Assembly (NCBI GenBank): GCA_964455395.1
Contig: CAYVWB010000087.1
Span: 1-15,701 of the forward strand
DNA length: 15,701 nucleotides
Source: CAYVWB01 sp964455395
GTDB taxonomy: Bacteria > Desulfobacterota > Desulfovibrionia > Desulfovibrionales > Desulfovibrionaceae
Direction: 5' to 3'
Below the pieces are notes generated by a model, which saw nothing but the letters and a program-made list of their open reading frames with translations, ran no database searches and had not been told where the DNA came from. A program made the translations under genes and the position numbers. Of this stretch, positions 1 through 8,016 are shown piece by piece (position 1 is the stretch's first letter; every line of letters begins with the position of its first letter).

Positions 1-1
1 G

Positions 2-931
2 CTCGGCATGGTCTTCCAGAACTTCGCCCTCTTTCCCCACCGCACCGTGGCGCAGAACGTGGAGTACGGCCTGGAGATCCAGAACGTGGATCCGTCCAAG
101 CGTCGGGAAGCTGCGGTGAAAGCCTTGGCGCAAGTGGGCCTTGCCGGACAGGAGGACTCCTACCCGCGCCAGCTCTCCGGCGGCATGCAGCAGCGCGTGG
201 GCTTGGCCCGCGCCCTTGCCCTGGACGCGGATATCCTGCTCATGGATGAAGCCTTCAGCGCGCTGGATCCGCTCATCCGCCGCGACATGCAGGACGAGCT
301 GGTGGAACTGCAGCAGCGCATGCAGAAGACCATCGTCTTCATCAGCCACGACCTGGACGAAGCCCTCAAACTCGGCGACCGCATCGTGCTCATGAAGGAC
401 GGCGCCATCGTCCAGATCGGCTCGCCCGAGGACATCCTCACCCAGCCTTCGGATGAATACGTCGCGCGGTTCGTGGAGGAAGTGGACATCACCAAGGTGC
501 TCACCGCCGAGTCCATCATGCGCAAGATCCATGAAGTCGCGTTCCTCAAGACGGACGGCCCGCGCACCGCTCTGCGCAAGATGAAGCGCACGGGGCACGA
601 CACCATTTTCGTGCTGGACGCCAACCACAAGCACGTGGGGCTCGTCACCGCCGACGAATGCGCGCGTCTCGCTGAAGCCGGAGAACGCGACCTGAACGCC
701 ATCCTCTGCCGGGACTGCAAGGCCGTGCCGCCGGACATGCCGGGACAGGACCTCATCCAGGTCATCCACAACCTGCCGTATCCCCTTGCCGTGGTGGACG
801 ACAACGGCGAGCTCAAAGGCGAAATCCTGCGGGGCACCCTGCTCGGCGCCATCGCTGAACGCGGCAAAGGCGTGGAGGAGACAGCCGAAGCCATGAAGCG
901 GGACGAAGCCGAGGAGGTCGCCTCCCTCTGA
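2..931 (+). CDS. proV: Glycine betaine/L-proline-type ABC transporter ATP-binding protein, ProV/OpuAA family with CBS pair (5' end outside window)
   Basis: This is the cytoplasmic ATPase of a quaternary-amine (osmoprotectant) importer, which powers a ProW-type permease. The reading frame is already open at the left edge, so the N-terminus with the Walker A motif is missing; about 309 residues are visible, against roughly 400 in E. coli ProV. In order one sees the Q-loop (VFQNFALFPHRTV, just after the edge), the ABC signature LSGGMQQRVGLARALA (about nt 172-219), Walker B ILLMDEAFSALD with its D-loop, and the H-loop VFISHDLDEAL. After about nt 480 comes a tandem CBS region (TKVLTAESIMRK..., then VGLVTADE and LAVVDDNGELKGEI), which in this family senses ionic strength or nucleotides. 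The gene ends in TGA and is followed by a strong terminator, so it is the last gene of its transcript; the permease and binding protein presumably lie to the left, outside the window. The family is certain. The exact substrate (betaine, proline, choline or carnitine) cannot be read from the ATPase. Confidence 0.94.
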   Translation, partial: LGMVFQNFALFPHRTVAQNVEYGLEIQNVDPSKRREAAVKALAQVGLAGQEDSYPRQLSGGMQQRVGLARALALDADILLMDEAFSALDPLIRRDMQDELVELQQRMQKTIVFISHDLDEALKLGDRIVLMKDGAIVQIGSPEDILTQPSDEYVARFVEEVDITKVLTAESIMRKIHEVAFLKTDGPRTALRKMKRTGHDTIFVLDANHKHVGLVTADECARLAEAGERDLNAILCRDCKAVPPDMPGQDLIQVIHNLPYPLAVVDDNGELKGEILRGTLLGAIAERGKGVEETAEAMKRDEAEEVASL

Positions 932-1012
932 GCGACGGTCGCACGTCTGAAGCCGCGTCGGGTTCGAGACCGCCGCCGGCAGCACCACGTCGCCCCCCAT
1001 CGTGACCACGAC

Positions 1013-1059
1013 GCCCCCGCGGAAAGCCCACGCACACGGCTTCCCGCGGGGGCTTTTTT
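1013..1059 (+). terminator. Intrinsic terminator of the proV-like gene
   Basis: A 16-bp GC-rich stem with one A/C mismatch is formed by GCCCCCGCGGAAAGCC (1013-1028) and GGCTTCCCGCGGGGGC (1038-1053). The loop is 9 nt and the stem is followed directly by six T residues (1054-1059). It lies 82 bp after the proV-like stop codon on the same strand. Read from the other strand it has no T-tract, so it should act only on + strand transcription. The facing - strand gene ends at 1095 and shows no comparable terminator of its own. Confidence 0.88.
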
Positions 1060-1094
1060 CATGCTCCCCCACGCGGTGCGGGGGCGTCCTTCAG

Positions 1095-4000
1095 CTATTC
1101 CTGAATGCGGCGCGTGATGGCCCCCAACGCCTGAAACGGCGCCGAGAGCAAGCCCCGCACCACGGAGAAGATCGCTTCGCCCATGGGCGCGCTGCCCTGC
1201 TCCACATCCGGGTCCGCCACAGCGCCCTGGATGGTGACGGGGAAGACGGGCATGATCCGCGCATCCACGAGCAGGGTGTAGTCCACCTCGCCGCGAGGGA
1301 TGTGCAGCCAGCCGGAGCCGGTGGCGTCCAGCAGGGAGCCAGTCATGCGGAAGTCGTCGTTGCGCACCACCCCGTTCTCGACACGGATGGCGCCCTCGGC
1401 GGCTTCCACGGGGATGATCATGATCTCCGGTTCGGGGGCTTCGTCAGGCTTGAGCCGATTCATGGCTTCCACCCACTGAGAGGAGGCGGCTTTGTCCTGC
1501 GGCGGCTTGGCGTAGGCGAAGAAGCCTTTGTGGGCTTTCACCCGCCCCGCGCCGGCCAGGCTGTTGAGGTGCTCACGGGAGGAACGCCCCTTGCTGCGCA
1601 GCCGCAACTCCACGCTGCAGACGCCATCCATGCGCTCCCCGCCGCCCATTTCGGCGAGCACGGCGCCAAGGTCCACGTTCAGCAGCTCGGCGTCCATCAC
1701 CAGCTCCAGCTCGTCCACGCCTTCGCCGCTCATGCTCAAGCCCAGCCTGCCGCCGTAGAACCCTGCGCGGAAATGATCCAGGACGAAGCCGCCATCACGG
1801 ACGGTGAGCGCCATGTCCGAAGCGACGAAATCGAGACCGAACAGCCCGAGGCGGGAAACGCCCAGGCGGCCATTGACGCGTAGATCCTGCAGGAAATCCA
1901 GGGACCACTTCTCGGGAGAATCCGGCTCGGGCGCGGCGCTCTCGCCGAAGAGGTAACGGTCTGCGTCGAAACGATCGGCCTGCAGGTCGAAGTTCACGCT
2001 CCAGCCGGCGTCGACGTCCGGGCCGCCCAATGCATTCAGATGCGCCCACCCCGAGATGGCGCTCTGATCCAGGGTGATGTTCAGCTCGTCGAGCTTCACG
2101 AAGTCTGGCGCCGCGGTGATGCGGCCTTGCGCCACACACGTCTGGAGCGAGCCGGGCTCGGCTCGTCGGGGCGGCTCCAGGCCCACATACGCCATGCAGA
2201 CGCGGGGTTCGAACTGCGGCAAGGCGAACGTTCCGTCCAGACTCCACGCTGGTCCGCTGGCGTCCAGCACGCCGTCACCCTTGACCTGCAAGCCGAAGAA
2301 TTCCGCGGCGAGTCCCTCGAACCGCACAGGCGACCCCGGCCCCCGGGTGATGCGGCCGGAGACCTTCGCCGCCAACTGCCCCACGCCACGCTCCAGCCGC
2401 TGGGTGAAAGGCAGCGACCATTCGCCGTCCTTGCCGGCCACGGCGACCGCCGCATCCACGCCGTCCAGCCGTCCGAAGCCCGGCGCCCGCAAATCCCAGG
2501 GTCCCTCCAATGTCATTCGCAGACTGGGCAGCCGCGCTTTTTCCTGGCCATTTATGACGAGACGGGCCGCCTCGGCCTCGGCGCGCAAGGAGACTTCGCC
2601 GAACCGTCCCGTCGCGACGCGCTCGAAGGTGATGCTTGCGTCGCCGAACCCGATGTGCGCATCGGACTTCTCATCGAGGAGGAAGTCGCCCTCGCCCACG
2701 TCGCCGGAGACGGCCCAGTCGCCGCTTGCGAAAAACGCCAGGCTCCGCGCAGACCAGTCCACCGTGCCGGACCCCACGCCGGAGAGCCCCACCTTCCCGG
2801 CGCCGCACCGTTCCAGGAACGCTCCGAAGCCGCCCAGGTCCACGTTTTCCAGCACCCCGTCCAGCTTGACGCCGGCGGGCGCGATGCGCATGGCCCCTTC
2901 CAGCAGTCCGCGCCAGCCGCCGGAGGTCATGGCCGCCTCCACGCCCTCCCGGCTGGCCTGCAGGTCCAGCGCCACGTTCTCCAGAGCCAGATCGGGACCC
3001 GAGGCGCGCCCCACCCCGAGGTTCACGCGCACCACGCGGCCGGCAGGAATGAACAGCAGCCTGCCCTCCTCCATGAAGGCTTCCAGCCACGCCGACTCCC
3101 CGGAGCCGGAGAAGAACGGCGCGACCATGGCCACGTCGAAGACGTCCAAATCCAGAAACGCCGCGTCCATGACAGCGTCCCCGGCGCCGGGAGCGCTCAC
3201 CGGCGCGCCCAGGGAAATATCCGCTCGGCCCGTCAGCTGCGCACCCAAGGCCACGAGCCGCAGTTCGTTCAGAGAGAGAAGCCCGTCCGCCAGGCGCGCG
3301 TGCGTCTCGAATACGGTTTTCGGCTTGGTCCCCACGCCCGCGTCCGCGCGCGCCGCTTCGTCGCCGTCTTCCGGGAGAGCCGGGGTCGGGACGGGTTCGG
3401 CAGCCTTGCTTCCCGCCGTGTCCGGCAGCGACGCCGCGACGAAGGCCCGGGCGAAATCCTCGCCGAAGAGCGGCTCCAGGATGTCGGGGTCCGACACCTC
3501 CACGCGCACCGCCCCTTGCGCTTCCCCATCGCCTTCAAGGAAGGACGCGAGGGCGTGTTCGGCCGTCATGGCGCCGGGCGGTCCGTGCGCCCCTCCGGAC
3601 AAGGACGGCAGCGTGGTGGTCATGTCCCCGGCGAGGACGGCGCCTTCGGTCTGCAGTGTCGCCTGCCGCAAGGCGACGACGCCTGCTTCCGTGTCCAAAT
3701 CCAGAACGCCGGAGAATTCGCCGCGCAGGGATCGTCCGCCCAGCACGGTTTCACCTTCGAACTCGAGGCGCGTCCCTTGCAGAGCGAACTGTGGACCGGC
3801 GATGCCCCCCGAGCCCGCGCGGGACAAGTCCGCCTCCCCCGCGGCGTTGAACCGTCCCGAAAGGCCGGCGCTCTGGAGTCTGCCGTCCAGAGAAAACTCG
3901 AAGTGGAGGCCGGGGCTGGTTTCCAGGGTGAGTTGATCCACCACGAGCTGAATGCCGGCGACTTCGTCCATCCAGCGCACCGTGGCGTTGTGCAGGGAGA

Positions 4001-4568
4001 CGCCCCGCAGTCCCGGTCGGCCCCGGCCGTCCGTCTTGTCGCCGGTGCGGGCGAGGCCGAAAAGGCCTTGGGGGTCGGGCGGCCCGGGGGGAGCGCTCGG
4101 CGCCGTGAGCGTGGGCGCCTGGCGTTCGTGGGGCGGCGGCGTCAAAGCCACGAAGCCGGCGCGCTCCAGGATGCGCGTCCAGTTGGTCGCGCCATGCGCG
4201 GCGCGGCGCAACCGAACGACGGGGTTGATGAAGACGAGGCGGTCCAGCTCCACTTCGCCATCCATCAGAAAAGACGCGAGTCGGATGCGGACCACGGCGG
4301 CGCCGGCTTCCAGAAAAGGGTGTTGCCCGAAGCCTGGCGCGTCTTCCACGCGCACGCCGGCCATGCTCAAGCCGAACCACGGATAGAGTGAGAGGTGCGC
4401 CCCGCCTTGGATGCGCACTTCGCTGCCCACCTGCCGGGAGAGCCACCGCGCGATGGTGTCCTTGTGGGCGTTGGGATCGAACAAGGCGAGCGCGAGGGCC
4501 GCCGCCGTGACGACGATGAGCGCAAGCAGCGTGATGGCGGTGAGGAGTGTGCGGATGGTGCGGACCAT
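1095..4568 (-). CDS. AsmA family protein (inner-membrane anchored, periplasmic), about 1157 aa
   Basis: AsmA-like proteins are anchored in the inner membrane by one helix and extend into the periplasm. They belong to the bridge-like/repeating beta-groove lipid-transfer superfamily that includes TamB and YhdP and are linked to outer-membrane lipid homeostasis. I chose the ATG at 4568, which gives MVRTIRTLLTAITLLALIVV and a signal-anchor at residues 5-30. The frame stays open 62 codons further upstream, but that extension is Arg/Pro/Ser-rich and unlike the family. No clear Shine-Dalgarno precedes the chosen ATG. The AsmA N-terminal signature follows: DPNAHKDTIARWLSRQVGSE, then LSLYPWFGLSMAGVRVEDAPGFG, EVELDRLVFINPVVRLRR and TNW (residues 31-130). 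A Pro-rich low-complexity stretch sits at about 143-180. The C-terminal AsmA region includes DLRVNGRLGVSRLGLFGLDF, FYGGRLGLSMSGEG, and a typical end (GEVDYTLLVDARI...FPVTIQGAVADPDV). It is longer than E. coli AsmA (617 aa). Its 5' end is 127 bp from the stop of the upstream GGDEF/EAL gene, so co-transcription is possible. Confidence 0.9.
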   Translation of the reverse strand: MVRTIRTLLTAITLLALIVVTAAALALALFDPNAHKDTIARWLSRQVGSEVRIQGGAHLSLYPWFGLSMAGVRVEDAPGFGQHPFLEAGAAVVRIRLASFLMDGEVELDRLVFINPVVRLRRAAHGATNWTRILERAGFVALTPPPHERQAPTLTAPSAPPGPPDPQGLFGLARTGDKTDGRGRPGLRGVSLHNATVRWMDEVAGIQLVVDQLTLETSPGLHFEFSLDGRLQSAGLSGRFNAAGEADLSRAGSGGIAGPQFALQGTRLEFEGETVLGGRSLRGEFSGVLDLDTEAGVVALRQATLQTEGAVLAGDMTTTLPSLSGGAHGPPGAMTAEHALASFLEGDGEAQGAVRVEVSDPDILEPLFGEDFARAFVAASLPDTAGSKAAEPVPTPALPEDGDEAARADAGVGTKPKTVFETHARLADGLLSLNELRLVALGAQLTGRADISLGAPVSAPGAGDAVMDAAFLDLDVFDVAMVAPFFSGSGESAWLEAFMEEGRLLFIPAGRVVRVNLGVGRASGPDLALENVALDLQASREGVEAAMTSGGWRGLLEGAMRIAPAGVKLDGVLENVDLGGFGAFLERCGAGKVGLSGVGSGTVDWSARSLAFFASGDWAVSGDVGEGDFLLDEKSDAHIGFGDASITFERVATGRFGEVSLRAEAEAARLVINGQEKARLPSLRMTLEGPWDLRAPGFGRLDGVDAAVAVAGKDGEWSLPFTQRLERGVGQLAAKVSGRITRGPGSPVRFEGLAAEFFGLQVKGDGVLDASGPAWSLDGTFALPQFEPRVCMAYVGLEPPRRAEPGSLQTCVAQGRITAAPDFVKLDELNITLDQSAISGWAHLNALGGPDVDAGWSVNFDLQADRFDADRYLFGESAAPEPDSPEKWSLDFLQDLRVNGRLGVSRLGLFGLDFVASDMALTVRDGGFVLDHFRAGFYGGRLGLSMSGEGVDELELVMDAELLNVDLGAVLAEMGGGERMDGVCSVELRLRSKGRSSREHLNSLAGAGRVKAHKGFFAYAKPPQDKAASSQWVEAMNRLKPDEAPEPEIMIIPVEAAEGAIRVENGVVRNDDFRMTGSLLDATGSGWLHIPRGEVDYTLLVDARIMPVFPVTIQGAVADPDVEQGSAPMGEAIFSVVRGLLSAPFQALGAITRRIQE

Positions 4569-4695
4569 GGAGGAACTGCAGGTCTGTTCGGAAACAAGTG
4601 TTCGAGGCGCGCGGCCGTATTCTCCCTTAGAGCACGTTTTGCGGGAAAATGCAGCCCTGAAATGGCGGGGAGGCGGGGGCGTTCGATGGAGCGAC

Positions 4696-7600
4696 TCAGG
4701 CGGAAGGGATGCGCACGCCCGTGGCGAACAGGGCTGCTGCGTCCTCCGCATCAAGGGGTCTGGCCAGGAGATACCCTTGGATGAGCGAACACCCGCGCTC
4801 GCGCAGGAGGGTCAGCTGCTGGACATCCTCCACGCCCTCTGCCACCACCTCCATGCCCAGGGAGCGGCCCAAGGCGATGACCGTGCGGATGATGGCTTCG
4901 CTTTCCTGCTCCTGGCTGGCGGAGGCGATGAAGGCGCGGTCGATCTTGAGGGTGTCGATGGGGAACTTGCGCAGATAGGAGAGGGAGGAGTACCCCGTGC
5001 CGAAGTCGTCCATGGAGATGGAGACGCCCAGTTTGCGCAACCGCCCGATCATGGCGCCGGCCACGTCCACGTGATCCATCAGCACGTTCTCCGTAATCTC
5101 CAGAGTGAGCAGCTGTGGCGAGAGGTCTGCTTCCAGAAGGATCTGTTCCACTTCGTTCGCCAGCTGGGGCTGCATGAACTGCTTGCCGGAGATGTTGACG
5201 CTCACGTGAGGGGCCGGCGCGCCCGTGGAGAGGGCGATGTCCCGCCAGCGGGTCGCTTCCCGGCACGCTGCGATGAGGCTCTGGCGGCCGAGCTCGAAGA
5301 TGAGTCCTGTATCTTCCGCCAGGGGGATGAACTCCGTGGGGCTGATGAAGCCGTGGCGGGGGTGGCGCCAGCGCATGAGCGCCTCGAACCCCGCGATGTG
5401 ACCGGCCTCCACATCCACGATGGGCTGGTAGACCAGGTAAAGCTCCTGCTGCTCCGCGGCGCGTCGCAGGTCGGTCTCCAGCTCCAGAATGCGCATGGCT
5501 TCCTCGTGCATGCGTTGGTTGAAGACCTTGAAGCGCGCTTTGCCTTGCTCCTTGGCGCGGTACATGGCGGTGTCCGCGTCCCGGAGGATGGATTCGGGCC
5601 GCTCGTAACCCTCCGTGACGAGAACGATGCCGATGGATCCCGTGGTGAAGACCTCGTGGCCGGAGAGCGTCAGGGGCTGGCCGATGTCCTCCAGGATGCG
5701 GCGCGCGATCTTCACCCCTTCGCGGGGGGAATCGATGTCCTCCAAAAGGATGGCGAACTCGTCGCCGCCAAAGCGCGCCACGGTGTCCATGGAGCGGACG
5801 CAGTCGAGCACGATCCTGGAGATGGAGACGAGCAGCTCGTCGCCGATGTCATGGCCGAGACTGTCGTTGATGATCTTGAAGCGATCCAGATCCATGTAGA
5901 GCACGGCGAAGAGGTAGCCGCTGCGGCGCTTGGAACGCTCCAGCGCCATGTTCAGGTGGTCCAGAAAAAGCAGCCGGTTGGGCAGCCCCGTGAGCGGATC
6001 GTGGAAGGCTTGGCGGCGCAGCTGGCTTTCCGCGGCGCGCCGCAGGGTGATGTCTTCCGTGGAGCCCTCGTAGTAGAGGATGTCGCCGTCAGCGCCGTAG
6101 ATGGCGCGGGCGTTTTCGGAGATCCAGATGATGGAGCCGTCCTTGCGACGGACCTCGGATTCGAAGTTGACCACCTCCCCGTGCTTGGCCATCAGCTCCT
6201 TGAAATCCTTGCGACGCTTGGGATCCAGGTAGAGTTGGGCGTCGATGCTGCGGATGGCGGTCATCAGCTCTTCGGGGGTCGCGTAGCCGTAGATGCGGGC
6301 CAGGGCAGGGTTGACGCTGATATAGCGGCCTTCCGGCGTGCTCTGGAAGATGCCCTCCACGGCGTTTTCGAAGATGGCGCGGTACTTGTTTTCTGCGCGG
6401 CGCAGGGCTTCCCCCACCACGGTGCGTTCGTGGGCTTCGATCTGCAGCTGGGAGTTCATCCGCTTGAGCGCCTGGGTGCGTTCACGCACCTGATCCTCCA
6501 GCAACTCCTGCGCGCGCTGCATGGCCGACTCCGCCTTGCGGCGCTCCACGATGTCCCGGACCATGGTGATGACGCTGCGACGGCCCTCCACCTGCAACAC
6601 GGATATGGTGAGCTCCACTGGGATGAGCTCACCCTCCGCGCCGAGAATCTCCACCTCCGGCGCGCGCCGCATGCCCCCGCGACCGCGCAGCACGCGTTCG
6701 AATTCCTCCCCGAACACCTCCCGCACGCTGCGCCCCTGGACGTCCTCCTCGGACTTGCCCAACATGCGCAGCATGGCGGGGTTCAGCTGCGCAATGGTCC
6801 CGTCTTCGCCGCTCACCACCAGCCCGTGGGCCATGTTGTCCAGAATGGCGCGCAGATAGACCGTGGTCTCGTGCAACTCCCGGGTGGACTGCGCCACGCG
6901 GGACTCCAGTTCGTCGATGAGCGCCGCCAGGTCGTCGCCCATGGACTGCATGGCCGCAGCCAGCTGGGAAACCTCGTTGGCGCCGCGCACATCCAGACGC
7001 TCGGAGAAATCGTGCGCCGCGAACCGACGCGCCTGCGCCGCCAGACGCGCCAGCGGCGTGGTGACGCTGCGCACGAAAAAAAACGCGATGGTGACGCTGA
7101 GCAGGAAAATGGCGAAGGTGGCCCCATGGTGCGTGAGGATGGCGTCGCGGACGAAGGCGTTGATGCGGCCCAGGTCCATGCCTACATGCACCCACCCCCC
7201 GTAGCCGGCCAGCACGGGGAAGGAGGCGTTCAGGTAGGCGCCGTCCGCGAAGGTCAGCCTGGTGAGCGCGGGCTCCGCGCCCACAGGGGACTCCCGCCGC
7301 AGCCGCCGCGCCAGATCCGTCAGGGCCGGAGGCTCCACCGGGGTGAAGGTGTGCGCCACCGTCTCGCCGTCGCCGTCCACCACACTGACGTAAGCGACGC
7401 CCTCGATCTCCAGATACTGGTCGATCTTGGACTGCACCACCGCGGCGTCACGGTCCAGCAAGGCCTCCAGGTCCGAATCCGCCAGCCCGCCAGCCAACGC
7501 CATGGCCTTGGATTCATACTCCCGCGAGAGCCGGTCATGCAGGAATGCCGCCGAGAGCAACGAACTGGCCATGGCCATGGCCCCGAAAGTCAAAACCATG

Positions 7601-7800
7601 AACAAGAGCGTTCTGCGGAAAAGCGGCGACCCCCGCAGCGGACCCCGTGTGCGCGCGCCTGCCAGGCCGGACCCGATGACGTCGCCGGACGTGGCGGACT
7701 CGTCCGAAGCTCCAGAGTCGCCGGAGACGCCGGAGACGGGGGGCCGGGTCGCTGCTGAGGCGGCGCGGGGACGGGGGGAAATCAGTGCTCGCAGGCGCAT
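4696..7800 (-). CDS. Membrane-bound HAMP-PAS-PAS-GGDEF-EAL cyclic-di-GMP signalling protein, 1034 aa
   Basis: A bifunctional-type cyclic-di-GMP enzyme; the GGDEF domain makes c-di-GMP from GTP and the EAL domain hydrolyses it. Domains in order are: a Ser/Gly-rich cytoplasmic tail (1-60), TM1 (about 63-86), a periplasmic Cache-sized sensor domain (about 87-222), TM2 (224-243), HAMP (244-297), PAS1 (about 311-425), PAS2 with PAC (about 470-590), GGDEF (595-760) and EAL (about 775-1025). The GGDEF motif is intact at 678-682. An RxxD inhibitory site (RSMD, 669-672) lies exactly five residues before it. The EAL residues are present: EAL 806-808, SVNISGKQF, LEITEN, DDFGTGYS 931-938, LKIDRAFI 951-958, AEGVE 987-991 and QGY. 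Both active sites therefore look functional, and net output is probably set by the sensor domains. The ATG at 7800 is the only workable start, because the next Met falls inside TM1; no Shine-Dalgarno is visible. An eight-base T run in the coding strand (7076-7083) encodes the FFF of TM2. The ligand of the periplasmic domain cannot be inferred. Confidence 0.95.
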   Translation of the reverse strand: MRLRALISPRPRAASAATRPPVSGVSGDSGASDESATSGDVIGSGLAGARTRGPLRGSPLFRRTLLFMVLTFGAMAMASSLLSAAFLHDRLSREYESKAMALAGGLADSDLEALLDRDAAVVQSKIDQYLEIEGVAYVSVVDGDGETVAHTFTPVEPPALTDLARRLRRESPVGAEPALTRLTFADGAYLNASFPVLAGYGGWVHVGMDLGRINAFVRDAILTHHGATFAIFLLSVTIAFFFVRSVTTPLARLAAQARRFAAHDFSERLDVRGANEVSQLAAAMQSMGDDLAALIDELESRVAQSTRELHETTVYLRAILDNMAHGLVVSGEDGTIAQLNPAMLRMLGKSEEDVQGRSVREVFGEEFERVLRGRGGMRRAPEVEILGAEGELIPVELTISVLQVEGRRSVITMVRDIVERRKAESAMQRAQELLEDQVRERTQALKRMNSQLQIEAHERTVVGEALRRAENKYRAIFENAVEGIFQSTPEGRYISVNPALARIYGYATPEELMTAIRSIDAQLYLDPKRRKDFKELMAKHGEVVNFESEVRRKDGSIIWISENARAIYGADGDILYYEGSTEDITLRRAAESQLRRQAFHDPLTGLPNRLLFLDHLNMALERSKRRSGYLFAVLYMDLDRFKIINDSLGHDIGDELLVSISRIVLDCVRSMDTVARFGGDEFAILLEDIDSPREGVKIARRILEDIGQPLTLSGHEVFTTGSIGIVLVTEGYERPESILRDADTAMYRAKEQGKARFKVFNQRMHEEAMRILELETDLRRAAEQQELYLVYQPIVDVEAGHIAGFEALMRWRHPRHGFISPTEFIPLAEDTGLIFELGRQSLIAACREATRWRDIALSTGAPAPHVSVNISGKQFMQPQLANEVEQILLEADLSPQLLTLEITENVLMDHVDVAGAMIGRLRKLGVSISMDDFGTGYSSLSYLRKFPIDTLKIDRAFIASASQEQESEAIIRTVIALGRSLGMEVVAEGVEDVQQLTLLRERGCSLIQGYLLARPLDAEDAAALFATGVRIPSA

Positions 7801-7909
7801 GATGTGTGGAGTGGGTGAAGTCTTGTAGAAACCGACAGCTGACTACCGCCGGCGCGCACTGGCTGTCCAGGTGATCCCGCAGTGGAACGCACCGCGCGGT
7901 CCCGCCAGC

Positions 7910-7939
7910 TTGACGGGGTGGGTCATCCTAGCGGACAAT
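7910..7939 (+). promoter_or_regulatory. Candidate sigma70 promoter for the MBL-fold hydrolase gene
   Basis: A -35-like TTGACG (7910-7915, five of six consensus bases) is separated by 18 bp from GACAAT (7934-7939, four of six). Transcription would start near 7946 and leave a leader of about 70 nt before the ATG at 8017. The leader contains a small 5-bp stem (CCGCG 7981-7985 with CGCGG 7994-7998) around an A-rich loop. The rest of the 216-bp divergent gap (7801-8016) should also hold the promoter of the - strand GGDEF/EAL gene, but I could not identify it. Confidence 0.42.
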
Positions 7940-8016
7940 AGGGGGCCGTGGCAATAAAGCCCAGGCGTTCCCCCTGAAACCCGCGAAAAAAGACGCGGCG
8001 CTCGTGGAGAAACCGG

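Noticed and set aside
2040..4391. Very long open frames on the + strand opposite the AsmA gene (783 and 620 codons)
   Set aside because: They are GC-driven shadows: the - strand frame has the AsmA signature and high G/C third positions, while the + frames are Arg/Ala/Gly-rich with no recognisable motif or ribosome binding site.
4569..4754. N-terminal extension of the AsmA protein by 62 residues
   Set aside because: The extension is Arg/Pro/Ser-rich, unlike any AsmA, and overlaps the 3' end of the GGDEF/EAL gene; the signal-anchor immediately follows the internal ATG at 4568.
7722..7739. Short repeat CGCCGGAGA in two copies in the sensor gene
   Set aside because: It consists of two copies of a 9-mer inside a low-complexity Ser/Gly/Asp tail and keeps the reading frame; too short to be meaningful.
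4411..7758. A 1115-codon open frame on the + strand opposite the GGDEF/EAL gene
   Set aside because: It mirrors the codon pattern of the real gene, is His/Gln/Arg-rich, and spans the AsmA 5' end, an intergenic gap and the sensor gene without regard to their borders.
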